NCBI GenBank assembly: GCA_903847605.1
Contig: CAINED010000084.1
Span: 1-64,000, forward strand
DNA from: an uncultured Hyphomicrobiales bacterium
GTDB taxonomy: Bacteria; Pseudomonadota; Alphaproteobacteria; Rhizobiales; Beijerinckiaceae
Direction of reading: 5' to 3'
Length of the DNA stretch: 64,000 nucleotides
The position numbers were made by a program, and so were the translations under genes. Below are positions 44,518 to 52,990 of the stretch, one piece after another. Numbering within the stretch: position 1 is the first letter of the stretch; every line of letters begins with the position of its first letter. A model generated the notes under the pieces. That model saw only the letters and a program-made list of their open reading frames with translations, did no database searches and had not been told where the DNA came from.

Positions 44518-46857
44518 ATGACCAGATATTCGATCAGCCAGCCCGTCCGTCAGGTGGAGGCGCCGCGCCTGATGAAAGGCGAGGGCCGCTATACCGACGA
44601 CATCCTGCTGGACCGGCAAGCGCATGCGGTATTTCTGCGTTCGCCGCATGCCCATGCCGAGATCGTCAGAATTGACGTCAAGTCCGCGAAGACGATGCCG
44701 GGCGTCATCGAAATTCTGACAGGCGAGGACTGGGCCAAGGATGGACTCGGCGACGTGCGCGGTCTTTCGCCGGCCAAACGCCGGGATGGCTCGCCGATGT
44801 TCCGCCCGCCGCGTCCGGGCATCACGCGCGATCGCGTGCGCCATATCGGGCAGACGGTGGCCGTCGTCATCGCTGGAACGGTTGCAGAGGCGAAGGATGC
44901 CGCGGAGGCCATTGAAGTCGAATACAGGACATTGCCCGCGCATTTCGACACGGCGAAGGCAAACCTGCCCGGCGCTCCGGCCATCTGGGCCGAATGTCCC
45001 GACAACGAGCCCGTTTATGCCTCCAAGGGTAATCGCGAAGCCGCTGACAAGGCTTTTGCCAGCGCTGCGCATGTCGTGAAGGATCGCTTCGTCGTCAACC
45101 GCGTGGCGGCGAACACGATGGAGCCGCGCGCCGTCGTCGCCGACTGGGACAAGGGTAGGGATCATTATACGATTTATGCCTGCCACCAGCGTCCCTATGT
45201 CTGGCGCACGATGATGACGAAATTCGTCTTCAACATCGCCGAAAGCCAGATGCGTCTCATCGCCGGCGATGTCGGTGGTTCCTACGGCATGAAGGGCGGT
45301 CTCTATACGGAAGTGCCTGTGATCGCCTGGGCATCGAAGCGTGTCGCACGTCCCGTAAAATGGAATTGCGAACGCAGCGAAGCGCTGATCGCCGACGATC
45401 AGGGCCGGGACATGGTGGTCGACGCCGAGCTTGCTTTCGACAAGGATGGCAAGTTCCTGGGCCTGCGCTTTTCCTCGCGCAACAATGTCGGCGCATATAT
45501 TTCGATGCTGGGATTTCTCTCGACGCTCAATATCATCAACGATGTCGGCGGCCCCTACATCATCCCCGCAGCATTCGCGGACGCCTGCGCCGTCTTCACC
45601 AACACGTTGCCTGTGTCCAACTATCGCGCGCCCGGCGGCGCGCCGAGCGCCTACGTCATCGAGCGTCTCGTGGACATGGCTGCGCGCAAGATTGGCATGG
45701 ACCCCGCTGAAATCCGCAAGCGCAATCTCATTCCCGCCCAGGCCATGCCCTTCAAGACGGCGATTGGCGCGACATACGACTGCGGCGATTTTCCTGCGCT
45801 GCTCGAAAAGTGCCGCAAGATTGCCGATTACGAGGGCCTGAAACAGCGCAAGCGCGCCTCGCAAGCGAAGGGATTGTTGCGTGGAGTCGGTGTCTCCTGC
45901 AGCATCGATCCTTCGGCGGGGCCTTCGCCCGAGACCGCGGAATTGCGTTTCGATCCCGGTGGCACGGTGACCATACTCGTGGGCTCCACGGCGGGCGGCC
46001 AGAGCCACGAGACCATCTACACGCAAATCGTCTCGCAGATGTTGGGCATGGATGCCGAACATATTCGCGTCATCGAGGGCGATACCGACAAACTCTCATG
46101 GGGTACAGGCACGGGCGCGGCGCGTACGGCAACGATCGGAGGAACGGCTGTCTTCAAGGCGACGGAAAAGGTGATCGCAAAGGCCAGGCGGATCGCCGCG
46201 CATATGCTCGAAGCCAGTGTCGACGACATCCGTTTCGAGAATGGCGAATTTTCCGTCGCGGGCACAGATCACAAGGCGAAATTCAGGGACGTCGTGCAAA
46301 TGGCGTTCGAGCCTTCGCGCCTGCCCAAGGATATCGAGATCGGTCTCTTCGAGACGGCGACATGGTCGCCCGATACCGGCAACATTCCCAACAGTTGCCA
46401 CATCTGCGAAGTCGAGGTCGATCCGGAAACCGGCGTTTTGAACATCGACCGCTATACCGCCGTCCATGACGTTGGCGTCGAACTCAACCCGCTGCTGGTT
46501 GAGGGGCAGGTTCATGGCGGCATCGCGCAGGGCGCGGGGCAGGCGCTGATGGAGCGCGTTGTCTATGAAGAGGGCAGCGGGCAGATGCTCACCGGCTCTT
46601 TCATGGACTATGCCATGCCGCGCGCCGACAATTTCTCATCCTATACGATCGACCGCAATCCCGTTCCCACCAAGACCAATCCGCTCGGTGTAAAAGGCGC
46701 GGGCGAATGCGGCACCGTCGGGGCGTTGCCTGCGGTGATGAACGCGATCAACGATGCGCTCGCTCCGCTCGGCATCGAGAATCTTTCGATGCCTGCAACA
46801 CCGGACAAGGTCTGGCGCGCGATTCAACATGCTCAGACGAAGCGTGCCGTTGCCTGA
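44518..46857 (+). CDS. Molybdenum hydroxylase large subunit (xanthine dehydrogenase / CoxL family)
   Basis: A 779-residue molybdopterin-binding subunit. It opens with the usual VRQVEAPRLMKGEGRYTDD. The molybdenum-site loop is NYRAPGG rather than the form I CO dehydrogenase loop with AYxCSFR, so it is a form II or other hydroxylase. The catalytic Glu is in GVKGAGECGTVGALP. Such enzymes hydroxylate N-heterocycles, aldehydes or aromatic acids with water as oxygen donor. The FAD (CoxM) and iron-sulfur (CoxS) partners are absent from the flanks, which is unusual. The next gene is a convergent CoA-transferase. Confidence 0.88.
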   Translation: MTRYSISQPVRQVEAPRLMKGEGRYTDDILLDRQAHAVFLRSPHAHAEIVRIDVKSAKTMPGVIEILTGEDWAKDGLGDVRGLSPAKRRDGSPMFRPPRPGITRDRVRHIGQTVAVVIAGTVAEAKDAAEAIEVEYRTLPAHFDTAKANLPGAPAIWAECPDNEPVYASKGNREAADKAFASAAHVVKDRFVVNRVAANTMEPRAVVADWDKGRDHYTIYACHQRPYVWRTMMTKFVFNIAESQMRLIAGDVGGSYGMKGGLYTEVPVIAWASKRVARPVKWNCERSEALIADDQGRDMVVDAELAFDKDGKFLGLRFSSRNNVGAYISMLGFLSTLNIINDVGGPYIIPAAFADACAVFTNTLPVSNYRAPGGAPSAYVIERLVDMAARKIGMDPAEIRKRNLIPAQAMPFKTAIGATYDCGDFPALLEKCRKIADYEGLKQRKRASQAKGLLRGVGVSCSIDPSAGPSPETAELRFDPGGTVTILVGSTAGGQSHETIYTQIVSQMLGMDAEHIRVIEGDTDKLSWGTGTGAARTATIGGTAVFKATEKVIAKARRIAAHMLEASVDDIRFENGEFSVAGTDHKAKFRDVVQMAFEPSRLPKDIEIGLFETATWSPDTGNIPNSCHICEVEVDPETGVLNIDRYTAVHDVGVELNPLLVEGQVHGGIAQGAGQALMERVVYEEGSGQMLTGSFMDYAMPRADNFSSYTIDRNPVPTKTNPLGVKGAGECGTVGALPAVMNAINDALAPLGIENLSMPATPDKVWRAIQHAQTKRAVA

Positions 46858-46863
46858 GACGAT

Positions 46864-48096
46864 TCAACCGACGACGATCTTCTGTGCGCGCAGGTCTTCG
46901 ATCTCGGCCTGCGTATAGCCGAGCGCATTGAGAATGGCCTGCGTGTCCTGCCCCAGCGAAGGCGGGTCACGCCGCAATTGGAGGCGTTCATTATTCAGCG
47001 TGATCGGCAACAGGGGTACGCGCGTCGCGACTGCGCGTCCCGCGCCGCTCGCATCCGCCGGGAGGTTGACCGGCGCGAGTCCGCCCGTCGCCAGCAAATG
47101 CGGATCGTCGAGCAATTCGCTGGGCTTTGCGATGGGCGCATAGGGCAGGCCCGCACGCTCGAAGATTTTCGATATACTCGCTGCGTCCATATCAGCGAGC
47201 TTTGCGCGCAATACCGGCATGAGCCATTCGCGTGCGTTGACACGGTCGTTGTTGCTCGCCAACCGGGAATCCGACTTCAGATCGGGCAGGCCGAAGGCGT
47301 CGCAGAAAATCTGCCATTGCGTATCGGATACGACGGCGAGAAAGATCTGCTCGCCATCCCTGACCGTGAATACATCGTAGATGCCCCAGGCGGAAATGCG
47401 GCCCGGCATTGGCGCAGGCGCCTTGCCCGTCACGGCAAATTGCATCATGTGCTGCGCCACAAGAAAGATGTTGTTCTCGAACAGCGCGCTCTGGATGCCG
47501 GCGCCCCGGCCCGTGCCTCCATTTGCGCGATCTCTTTCATAAAGCGCGGCGATGGCGCCGATGGCGCCGAACATGCCGCCCATGATGTCGTTCACGCTGG
47601 AGCCCGCGCGCAACGGGCGTCCCTCGGGACCGGTCATGTAAGCGAGGCCGCCCATCATCTGCACGACCTCGTCGAGTGCTGTGCGCTTTTCGTAAGGGCC
47701 GGGCAGAAATCCCTTGTGCGAAACATAGACGAGGCGCGGGTTCAGCTTGCGCAAGGCTTCTTCGCCGAAGCCGAGCTTGTCCATCGCGCCGGGCTTGAAA
47801 TTCTCGCTGAAGATATCGGCACTCGCCACAAGCTTGAGGACAATTTCACGCCCGCGCGCATTCTTCACATCGACAGCAAGGCTCTGCTTGTTGCGGTTCG
47901 TCACCGCGAAGAAGCCCGCGCCAGAACCGATGAGCTTGCGCGTGCTGTCGCCCTTCAGCGGCTCGATCTTGATGACGTCGGCGCCAAGGTCGCCGAGAAT
48001 GAGACCGCAGGTCGGCCCCATCACCATATGCGTGAACTCGACAACCTTGATGCCGTCGAGCGGCAGTCTGCGTGGGCTTTGCGGATGGTCGGTCAT
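46864..48096 (-). CDS. CaiB/BaiF family CoA-transferase
   Basis: A 410-residue class III CoA-transferase: LDGIKVVEFTHMVMGPTCG, DLGADVIKIEPLKGDSTR, SENFKPGAMDKLGF and the catalytic Asp in TALDEVVQMMGG. It belongs to a different branch from the enzyme at 15510-16685, so a different acid may be its substrate. It converges on the molybdenum hydroxylase gene and is divergent from the aldo/keto reductase (77 bases). Confidence 0.91.
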   Translation of the reverse strand: MTDHPQSPRRLPLDGIKVVEFTHMVMGPTCGLILGDLGADVIKIEPLKGDSTRKLIGSGAGFFAVTNRNKQSLAVDVKNARGREIVLKLVASADIFSENFKPGAMDKLGFGEEALRKLNPRLVYVSHKGFLPGPYEKRTALDEVVQMMGGLAYMTGPEGRPLRAGSSVNDIMGGMFGAIGAIAALYERDRANGGTGRGAGIQSALFENNIFLVAQHMMQFAVTGKAPAPMPGRISAWGIYDVFTVRDGEQIFLAVVSDTQWQIFCDAFGLPDLKSDSRLASNNDRVNAREWLMPVLRAKLADMDAASISKIFERAGLPYAPIAKPSELLDDPHLLATGGLAPVNLPADASGAGRAVATRVPLLPITLNNERLQLRRDPPSLGQDTQAILNALGYTQAEIEDLRAQKIVVG

Positions 48097-48173
48097 GATT
48101 TTCTGCGTCGTGGCGGCTTGCGCGATGGTTAGATATCATCGGCGCCAAGGTCAAACGAACAGCGGAGGTTACG

Positions 48174-48998
48174 ATGCTTACCCGGCCCATTCCCTCAACG
48201 GGCGAAGCCCTTCCGGTCGTCGGCGTCGGCACGTGGCAGACCTTCGATATCGGCAATGACAGGGCCGGACTCGACCAGCGCAAGGAAGTGTTGCGCGTGC
48301 TGTTTGAAGCGGGCGGCAAGGTCGTGGATTCCTCGCCCATGTATGGCCGCGCAGAGGCCGTTACCGGTACGCTGCTCGGCGAAATGAAAGCGCGTGACAA
48401 GGTCTTCGTCGCCACGAAAGTCTGGACTTCGGGCGAACGCGAGGGCATCCGCCAGATGCAGGAGTCCTCCGCCAAAATGCAGGTGCCGGTCATCGACCTC
48501 ATGCAAATCCACAATCTCGTCGACTGGCGCACGCACATGAAGACATTGCGCAAGTGGAAGGACGAGGGGCGCATCCGCTATATCGGCATCACCCATTACA
48601 CCGATGGCGCGCTGGGCGATCTCGCCGCGATCATCCGCAGCGAGAAGATCGACTTCGTGCAATTCGCCTTTTCCATCGGCCAGCGTGCGCCGGAGGAACG
48701 GCTTTTGCCCGTTGTCGCCGAGCACGGCGTGGCGACGCTGATCAATCGTCCGCTGGGCAGCGGCGGGCTCTTCGGCAAGACGCGCGGCCGGCCTTTGCCG
48801 CCGGTCGCCGCGGACATCGGCGCGGCGACGTGGGCGCAGTTCTTTCTCAAATATCTGCTGGGCCATCCGGCCGTCACCTGCGTCATTCCCGGCACTGGCA
48901 AACCCGAACATGCGCGGGACAATGTGGCGGCCGGATCGGGCGTCATGCCCGATGCCGCGCAGCGCCGTCTCATGGTAGAGGCCTGGGAGCGCGGATAA
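48174..48998 (+). CDS. Aldo/keto reductase
   Basis: A 274-residue NADPH-dependent reductase fold. The catalytic tetrad is visible as Asp and Tyr in VVDSSPMYGRAE, Lys in VATKVW and His in LMQIHN. IPGTGKPEH near the C-terminus fits the cofactor phosphate site. It reduces aldehydes or ketones; the specific substrate is unknown. It is the last metabolic gene before the YbjQ-type gene and tRNA-Trp. Confidence 0.9.
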   Translation: MLTRPIPSTGEALPVVGVGTWQTFDIGNDRAGLDQRKEVLRVLFEAGGKVVDSSPMYGRAEAVTGTLLGEMKARDKVFVATKVWTSGEREGIRQMQESSAKMQVPVIDLMQIHNLVDWRTHMKTLRKWKDEGRIRYIGITHYTDGALGDLAAIIRSEKIDFVQFAFSIGQRAPEERLLPVVAEHGVATLINRPLGSGGLFGKTRGRPLPPVAADIGAATWAQFFLKYLLGHPAVTCVIPGTGKPEHARDNVAAGSGVMPDAAQRRLMVEAWERG

Positions 48999-49108
48999 TC
49001 GGAAGCCCGGTAGCCGCCTTCACCACTCCGCAATGTGCGCTGTGTTACCGATGGTGGAGGCAGGTTGCGGCATGTCGCAGATGACGCAACGGCAGCAAGG
49101 AAGCCATT

Positions 49109-49432
49109 ATGCTCGTTTCGACTTCGAATGAAATCCCCGGTTACCGGATCGTCCAGCATCTTGGCGTCGTGCGCGGCATCACCGTGCGCTCGCGCTCGGT
49201 CGTCGGCAATTTTGTCGGCGGCATCGCCGCCATCTTTGGCGGCCGCATCCAGGTTTATGTGACGCTGGCCGAAAACGCCCGCCAGGAAGCCTTCGACCAC
49301 ATGGTCGAACATGCGGGGCAGGGCGGCGCCAACGCGATCATCGCCATGCGCTACGACGCGACGGAGATCATGGCCGGAATCACGGAAGTCCTGTGCTACG
49401 GCACGGCGGTGAAGGTCGAGCCGCTGCAGTGA
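49109..49432 (+). CDS. YbjQ/UPF0145 family protein
   Basis: A 107-residue protein with the UPF0145 pattern: STSNEIPGYRIVQHLGVVRG, RQEAFDHMVEHA and GANAIIAMRYDATEI. Members form pentameric rings of unknown function and are often annotated as heavy-metal-binding-domain proteins. ATG at 49109 follows GGAAGCC. It appears monocistronic. Confidence 0.9.
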   Translation: MLVSTSNEIPGYRIVQHLGVVRGITVRSRSVVGNFVGGIAAIFGGRIQVYVTLAENARQEAFDHMVEHAGQGGANAIIAMRYDATEIMAGITEVLCYGTAVKVEPLQ

Positions 49433-49460
49433 TTTTGGCAGGCTTTCGGCCCGGAATCGC

Positions 49461-49489
49461 TTGCGCGCGGGTCGCGGTTTGCCGTATGA
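49461..49489 (+). promoter_or_regulatory. Candidate promoter for tRNA-Trp
   Basis: TTGCGC (49461-49466) and GTATGA (49484-49489) are 17 bases apart and end 25 bases before the tRNA. A small CCGGCC/GGCCGG hairpin (49497-49510) lies in the short leader. The assignment is from spacing and similarity. Confidence 0.4.
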
Positions 49490-49514
49490 GGGCGCTCCGG
49501 CCAAGGCCGGATGC

Positions 49515-49592
49515 AGGAGTGTAGCTCAATTTGGTTAGAGCACCGGTCTCCAAAACCGGGGGTTGGGGGTTCGAGTCCCTCCACTCCTGCCA
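49515..49592 (+). tRNA. trnW: tRNA-Trp (anticodon CCA)
   Basis: A full cloverleaf can be drawn. The acceptor AGGAGTG (49515-49521) pairs with CACTCCT (49582-49588), discriminator G, and CCA is encoded. The D-stem is GCTC/GAGC; the anticodon stem CCGGT/ACCGG encloses loop CTCCAAA with anticodon CCA; the T-arm has TTCGAGT. In many alphaproteobacteria this tRNA immediately precedes secE, but here about 9 kb intervenes. Confidence 0.97.
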
Positions 49593-49702
49593 GCGCCTCA
49601 AATACTTCATAAAGTCAATGGTTTGTCCAGCAGTGCGCGCCCGATCAGGGTCGAGCGAAAGGACATTGTGTAGGGCCTTTGTCAGGTGACGCTCGAACAG
49701 GG

Positions 49703-50200
49703 CTAAAGTCGGCCAAGCCCTGACGTTTTTCCCGGAGCGGGGATGTCAACCGCTGACTCTCCGATGATTTGCCCGCCGCCGGTTGCGCTGATCGCCAACC
49801 GCAATCGTGCCGTTCGCATGAGTGTCCTTCCGGCCCGATCCGTCAGGTGCACCCTCATGACGCCTGAGGTCGTGCACAAGGTCCGCGCGCCATCGCATCC
49901 CACGGCCACGCTGCCCTCGACAATCTCATACATGCGGCCGGGATAAGTGCGGATATACCGGCGCTTGTCGTCCAGTACCTGCCGGCGGGTCATTCGCTTT
50001 CCGTAATATGTGACGACCGGCGCGTAGTACGTGTTGACCGTGTCGGCATTGACCGCGCGATCGCTTGACCAGATCCTCACATAGTCTTCAAGCCATCGGC
50101 GCGCGCCTGCAGGGTCCATTGCGACGCCTGCGGCCGGCTGGGCCATTGCCGGGCTGCCCGAGAGCGAAACAAACATCATCAGCGGCAAGAGAAACTTCAT
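49703..50200 (-). CDS. Exported protein with probable NTF2/SnoaL-like fold
   Basis: A 165-residue protein with a signal peptide ending near AMAQP. ATG at 50200 was chosen because the longer frame to 50287 would hide it. WLEDYVRIWSSD and the strand-rich C-terminal half resemble small cone-fold (NTF2-like) domains. Two Cys (GCDGARTLC) could form a disulfide in the periplasm. Function is unknown. It is divergent from the antiporter gene. Confidence 0.65.
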   Translation of the reverse strand: MKFLLPLMMFVSLSGSPAMAQPAAGVAMDPAGARRWLEDYVRIWSSDRAVNADTVNTYYAPVVTYYGKRMTRRQVLDDKRRYIRTYPGRMYEIVEGSVAVGCDGARTLCTTSGVMRVHLTDRAGRTLMRTARLRLAISATGGGQIIGESAVDIPAPGKTSGLGRL

Positions 50201-50329
50201 GGCGAACACCGGGAGACGAAACTCCCTTGTTAAAGGCGAGCATGCCGTGTCGCGTTCCATCCGGCTCGATTGTGTCGCGTGGAGCATCCCGCATCAGGAA
50301 CGCTCCAGCTTGTTGGACGTTCACCAGCG

Positions 50330-51571
50330 ATGGATACTTACGTTGCGGTGCTGGCCGTGTTCGGAGTGGTGGTGCTTCTGACGGCATGGGTACCCATGCT
50401 TTTCAAGGAGCTGCCACTCTCTCTCCCGATTTTTTGCGTGGCGCTTGGGGCAGCTGTTTTTGCCATTCCCGGCATTCCGGGCGTCCCGCCAAATCCGCAA
50501 GACCATCTCAAAATCACGGAGAGGTTCACCGAACTCATCGTCATCGTGGCCCTCACCGGCGCGGGATTGAAGCTCGATCGTCCGCTGGCCTGGGCGAACT
50601 CCCGTTTGACGTGGCGTCTTCTCGTCGTAGGGATGCCGCTGACCATCGCAGCGATTGCTTTCCTGGGCTCTTGGCTGCTTGGTCTGGGACTGGCGTCGGC
50701 GCTCCTGCTGGGCGCGGCGCTGGCGCCGACCGACCCGGTGCTTGCGAGCGACGTACAGGTTGGAGCTCCCGGCGAGGGGAAGGAAGACGAAGTCCGTTTC
50801 ACGCTGACCGCAGAGGCTGGCTTCAACGATGGGCTTTCTTTCCCGTTCGTGAACCTTGCCATCGCGCTGGCTATCGCTGCTCAGTCGGGAGAGCCGTGGT
50901 TTGTCCGGTGGCTCACGGTGGACGTGTTCTCGAAACTCGCCGTCGGTGTGGGCGTGGGCTGGTTGATTGGTCGCTCACTCGCCTGGCTGACTTTTCGCCT
51001 GCCCAACCGGGCTCAACTGTCGCGGACGGCCGATGGGTTCGTCGCTCTCGGCATCACGGCCATCTGTTACGGCGTGACCGAGATGGCGGGCGGCTACGGC
51101 TTTCTGGCGGTTTTCGTCGCCGCTCTCGCATTCCGTTCTGTCGAGCGCCATCACGAGTATCACGAGCGCCTGCATGATTTCAGCGAGCAGTTCGAAAGGC
51201 TGCTGATGATGGTTCTGCTCGTCGTTTTCGGAGGGTCGATCAGTGCGGGCGGACTGATCGCGGAGATTTCCTGGCCGATGGTGCTGTTCGCTTTGGCGAC
51301 GATCTTTGTCGCACGCCCACTGGTCGGCTGGATCAGCCTGATGGGATCACCGGCTTCAGCGGCCGAACGGGCGGTGATCGCTTTCTTTGGCATCAGGGGC
51401 GTGGGGTCGGCCTATTATCTCGCCTACGCGCTCGGGATCGCTTCGTTCGAGTCGCCGGAGCGCCTCTGGAATGCCGTCGGGCTCGTCGTGTTGATTTCTG
51501 TCGTGCTGCACGGGGCGACCGTGACACCTGTCATGCGATACCTGGATCGAAGAAGACGGCGTCCAGCGTAA
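50330..51571 (+). CDS. Cation:proton antiporter (CPA1 / NhaP-like)
   Basis: A 413-residue membrane protein with about 12 hydrophobic segments. LAPTDPVLASDVQ and EAGFNDGLSFPF carry the Asp/Asn residues of the CPA1 ion site, and FFGIRGVGSAYYLAYAL is the conserved late transmembrane block. It exchanges Na+ or K+ for H+ across the inner membrane. ATG at 50330 gives a normal N-terminus; an upstream frame to 50270 is unlikely. It appears monocistronic. Confidence 0.88.
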   Translation: MDTYVAVLAVFGVVVLLTAWVPMLFKELPLSLPIFCVALGAAVFAIPGIPGVPPNPQDHLKITERFTELIVIVALTGAGLKLDRPLAWANSRLTWRLLVVGMPLTIAAIAFLGSWLLGLGLASALLLGAALAPTDPVLASDVQVGAPGEGKEDEVRFTLTAEAGFNDGLSFPFVNLAIALAIAAQSGEPWFVRWLTVDVFSKLAVGVGVGWLIGRSLAWLTFRLPNRAQLSRTADGFVALGITAICYGVTEMAGGYGFLAVFVAALAFRSVERHHEYHERLHDFSEQFERLLMMVLLVVFGGSISAGGLIAEISWPMVLFALATIFVARPLVGWISLMGSPASAAERAVIAFFGIRGVGSAYYLAYALGIASFESPERLWNAVGLVVLISVVLHGATVTPVMRYLDRRRRRPA

Positions 51572-51959
51572 AGTGCTTTTAAATTATTGAATTTACAAAA
51601 TAAATAAAACTTCTGCCAGCGGCGACACAGCAATGTGCGTTTTTTGTGCAATTGTTCCCTCCAATATAAAAAAAACTTTCGCAACCCTATGATTGGAATG
51701 GAACTTTAGCCATCTTTTCCGATTTCCAGCTTTATCGTCACTGCAATCTTGAGTTTAGTAAATTCTTGGAATTCAGCTGGTTGCATACAGCGAGCTATAC
51801 CGTTATGCACTGTTATGCTTCTGATTTAATTGTTAATACTGGTGTTGCTCGCAAATCACGCCCACTGCGATAGGCGCAATTTTGGCTCTTTCCTGCGGTT
51901 CAAACAGCCTCTGGTTGTGTTATTTCCATGTCTGCCAAACAGGCATGGAGGTAAAAACA
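51572..51959. promoter_or_regulatory. AT-rich promoter/leader region of the porin gene
   Basis: This 388-base interval is distinctly AT-rich compared with its surroundings and holds no convincing gene. A possible promoter is TTGCAT (51781-51786) with TATGCA (51804-51809) after 17 bases, which would give a leader of about 150 bases before the porin ATG. Long leaders are common for abundant outer-membrane protein genes, often with small-RNA control, but no specific site is identified. Confidence 0.4.
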
Positions 51960-52871
51960 ATGCGTCGAATTCTACTAGCGTCAGTCGCCGGCTTGGCGTT
52001 TTCGGGGGTGGCTGCCCAGGCAGCCGATTTGCCGGCTCGGTCCATGCCGGTTAGCCCGGGGCCGATCATCGCGGCGCCGATCTTTACATGGACAGGCTTC
52101 TATGTCGGTCTCAACGCGGGCGGCGCCTGGACCGGCGATCGCTGCAACGGTTTTCGCCCGGTCGACAATACTGGTGCGACCGTGCCCGGTTTTGCGGCGG
52201 GCTGCGCCTCGCGTGGCAGTGGCGATGACGTCGCTTTCACCGGCGGCGGTCAGATCGGCTACAACTGGCAGTTCGGCAGCCTCGTCACCGGTATCGAAGC
52301 CGACATCAACTATCTCGGCGGCAACAACAACCGGAGGTCGACACTGATCGTGGGCGCTCCGGCGCCGGCGGCGTTCCAGGGCACCTACCTCATCAACGAC
52401 GGTCGGGATCACGGCAACTACTTCGGCACCGTGCGCGCACGCCTTGGCTTTGCAGCCAACCGCGCTCTGTTCTACGTGACAGGCGGTCTCGCCTATGGCG
52501 AAAGCGGGCGCGCGAGCACGGCGACCTTTGCCAGCGCTCCTGCCGGCAATGCCGCCATCTACACATCCAGCCGTCGTGGCGATCGTATCGGCTTCGCCGT
52601 CGGCGCGGGCATCGAATATGCGGTCTCCAACAACTGGTCGGTTCGCGGCGAATATCTGTTCGCCGACGTCGGCGGCGGCCGTCGCGGGCGCTACAACTGC
52701 ACCACCACGGCAGGCACGGCCTGCGCCGATCAGTTCGGCGCTGGCGGCGCGGCTCCCGGCGGCGCGTTCTCTGGCGGTCGTGGCGGCAGCAACGGCATTC
52801 ACGTCTTCCGTGTCGGCATCAACTACCTCTTCAACTCTATGCCTTCAGGCGCAGTTGTCGCGCGGTATTGA
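51960..52871 (+). CDS. Outer-membrane beta-barrel protein, Omp31/porin-like
   Basis: A 303-residue protein with a textbook signal peptide (cleavage after VAAQA) followed by mature DLPAR, as in rhizobial and Brucella Omp31-type proteins. FTWTGFYVGLNAGGAW, IGYNWQFGSLVTGIEADINY and the final RVGINYLF are barrel strands. A Gly-rich loop lies near the C-terminus, and the last residue is aromatic, as needed for barrel assembly. ATG at 51960 follows GGAGG. A terminator follows closely. Confidence 0.92.
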   Translation: MRRILLASVAGLAFSGVAAQAADLPARSMPVSPGPIIAAPIFTWTGFYVGLNAGGAWTGDRCNGFRPVDNTGATVPGFAAGCASRGSGDDVAFTGGGQIGYNWQFGSLVTGIEADINYLGGNNNRRSTLIVGAPAPAAFQGTYLINDGRDHGNYFGTVRARLGFAANRALFYVTGGLAYGESGRASTATFASAPAGNAAIYTSSRRGDRIGFAVGAGIEYAVSNNWSVRGEYLFADVGGGRRGRYNCTTTAGTACADQFGAGGAAPGGAFSGGRGGSNGIHVFRVGINYLFNSMPSGAVVARY

Positions 52872-52898
52872 TCGTCGCGCCTCATCACTTCGAGAAAG

Positions 52899-52922
52899 CC
52901 CGGCTTCGCGCCGGGTTTTTTT
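52899..52922 (+). terminator. Rho-independent terminator of the porin gene
   Basis: CCCGGC (52899-52904) pairs with GCCGGG (52910-52915) around a five-base loop and is followed by seven T residues. It lies 28 bases after the porin stop. Confidence 0.9.
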
Positions 52923-52990
52923 GTTGTCACTCCGCTGCTGGAAAGGAGCGATCAAATCGGCGATAGAGAAGCGCGAAGGGGGCAGGGATC

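Noticed and set aside
44371-46062. A 563-residue minus-strand open frame opposite the molybdenum hydroxylase
   Set aside because: Antisense shadow; low-complexity Arg/His/Asp-rich translation with no family features.
44518-46857. Form I carbon monoxide dehydrogenase large subunit
   Set aside because: The active-site loop AYxCSFR of true CO dehydrogenase is absent (NYRAPGG instead) and coxM/coxS are missing.
46978-48132. A 384-residue plus-strand open frame opposite the second CoA-transferase
   Set aside because: Antisense shadow of a clear CaiB/BaiF gene with an intact catalytic Asp.
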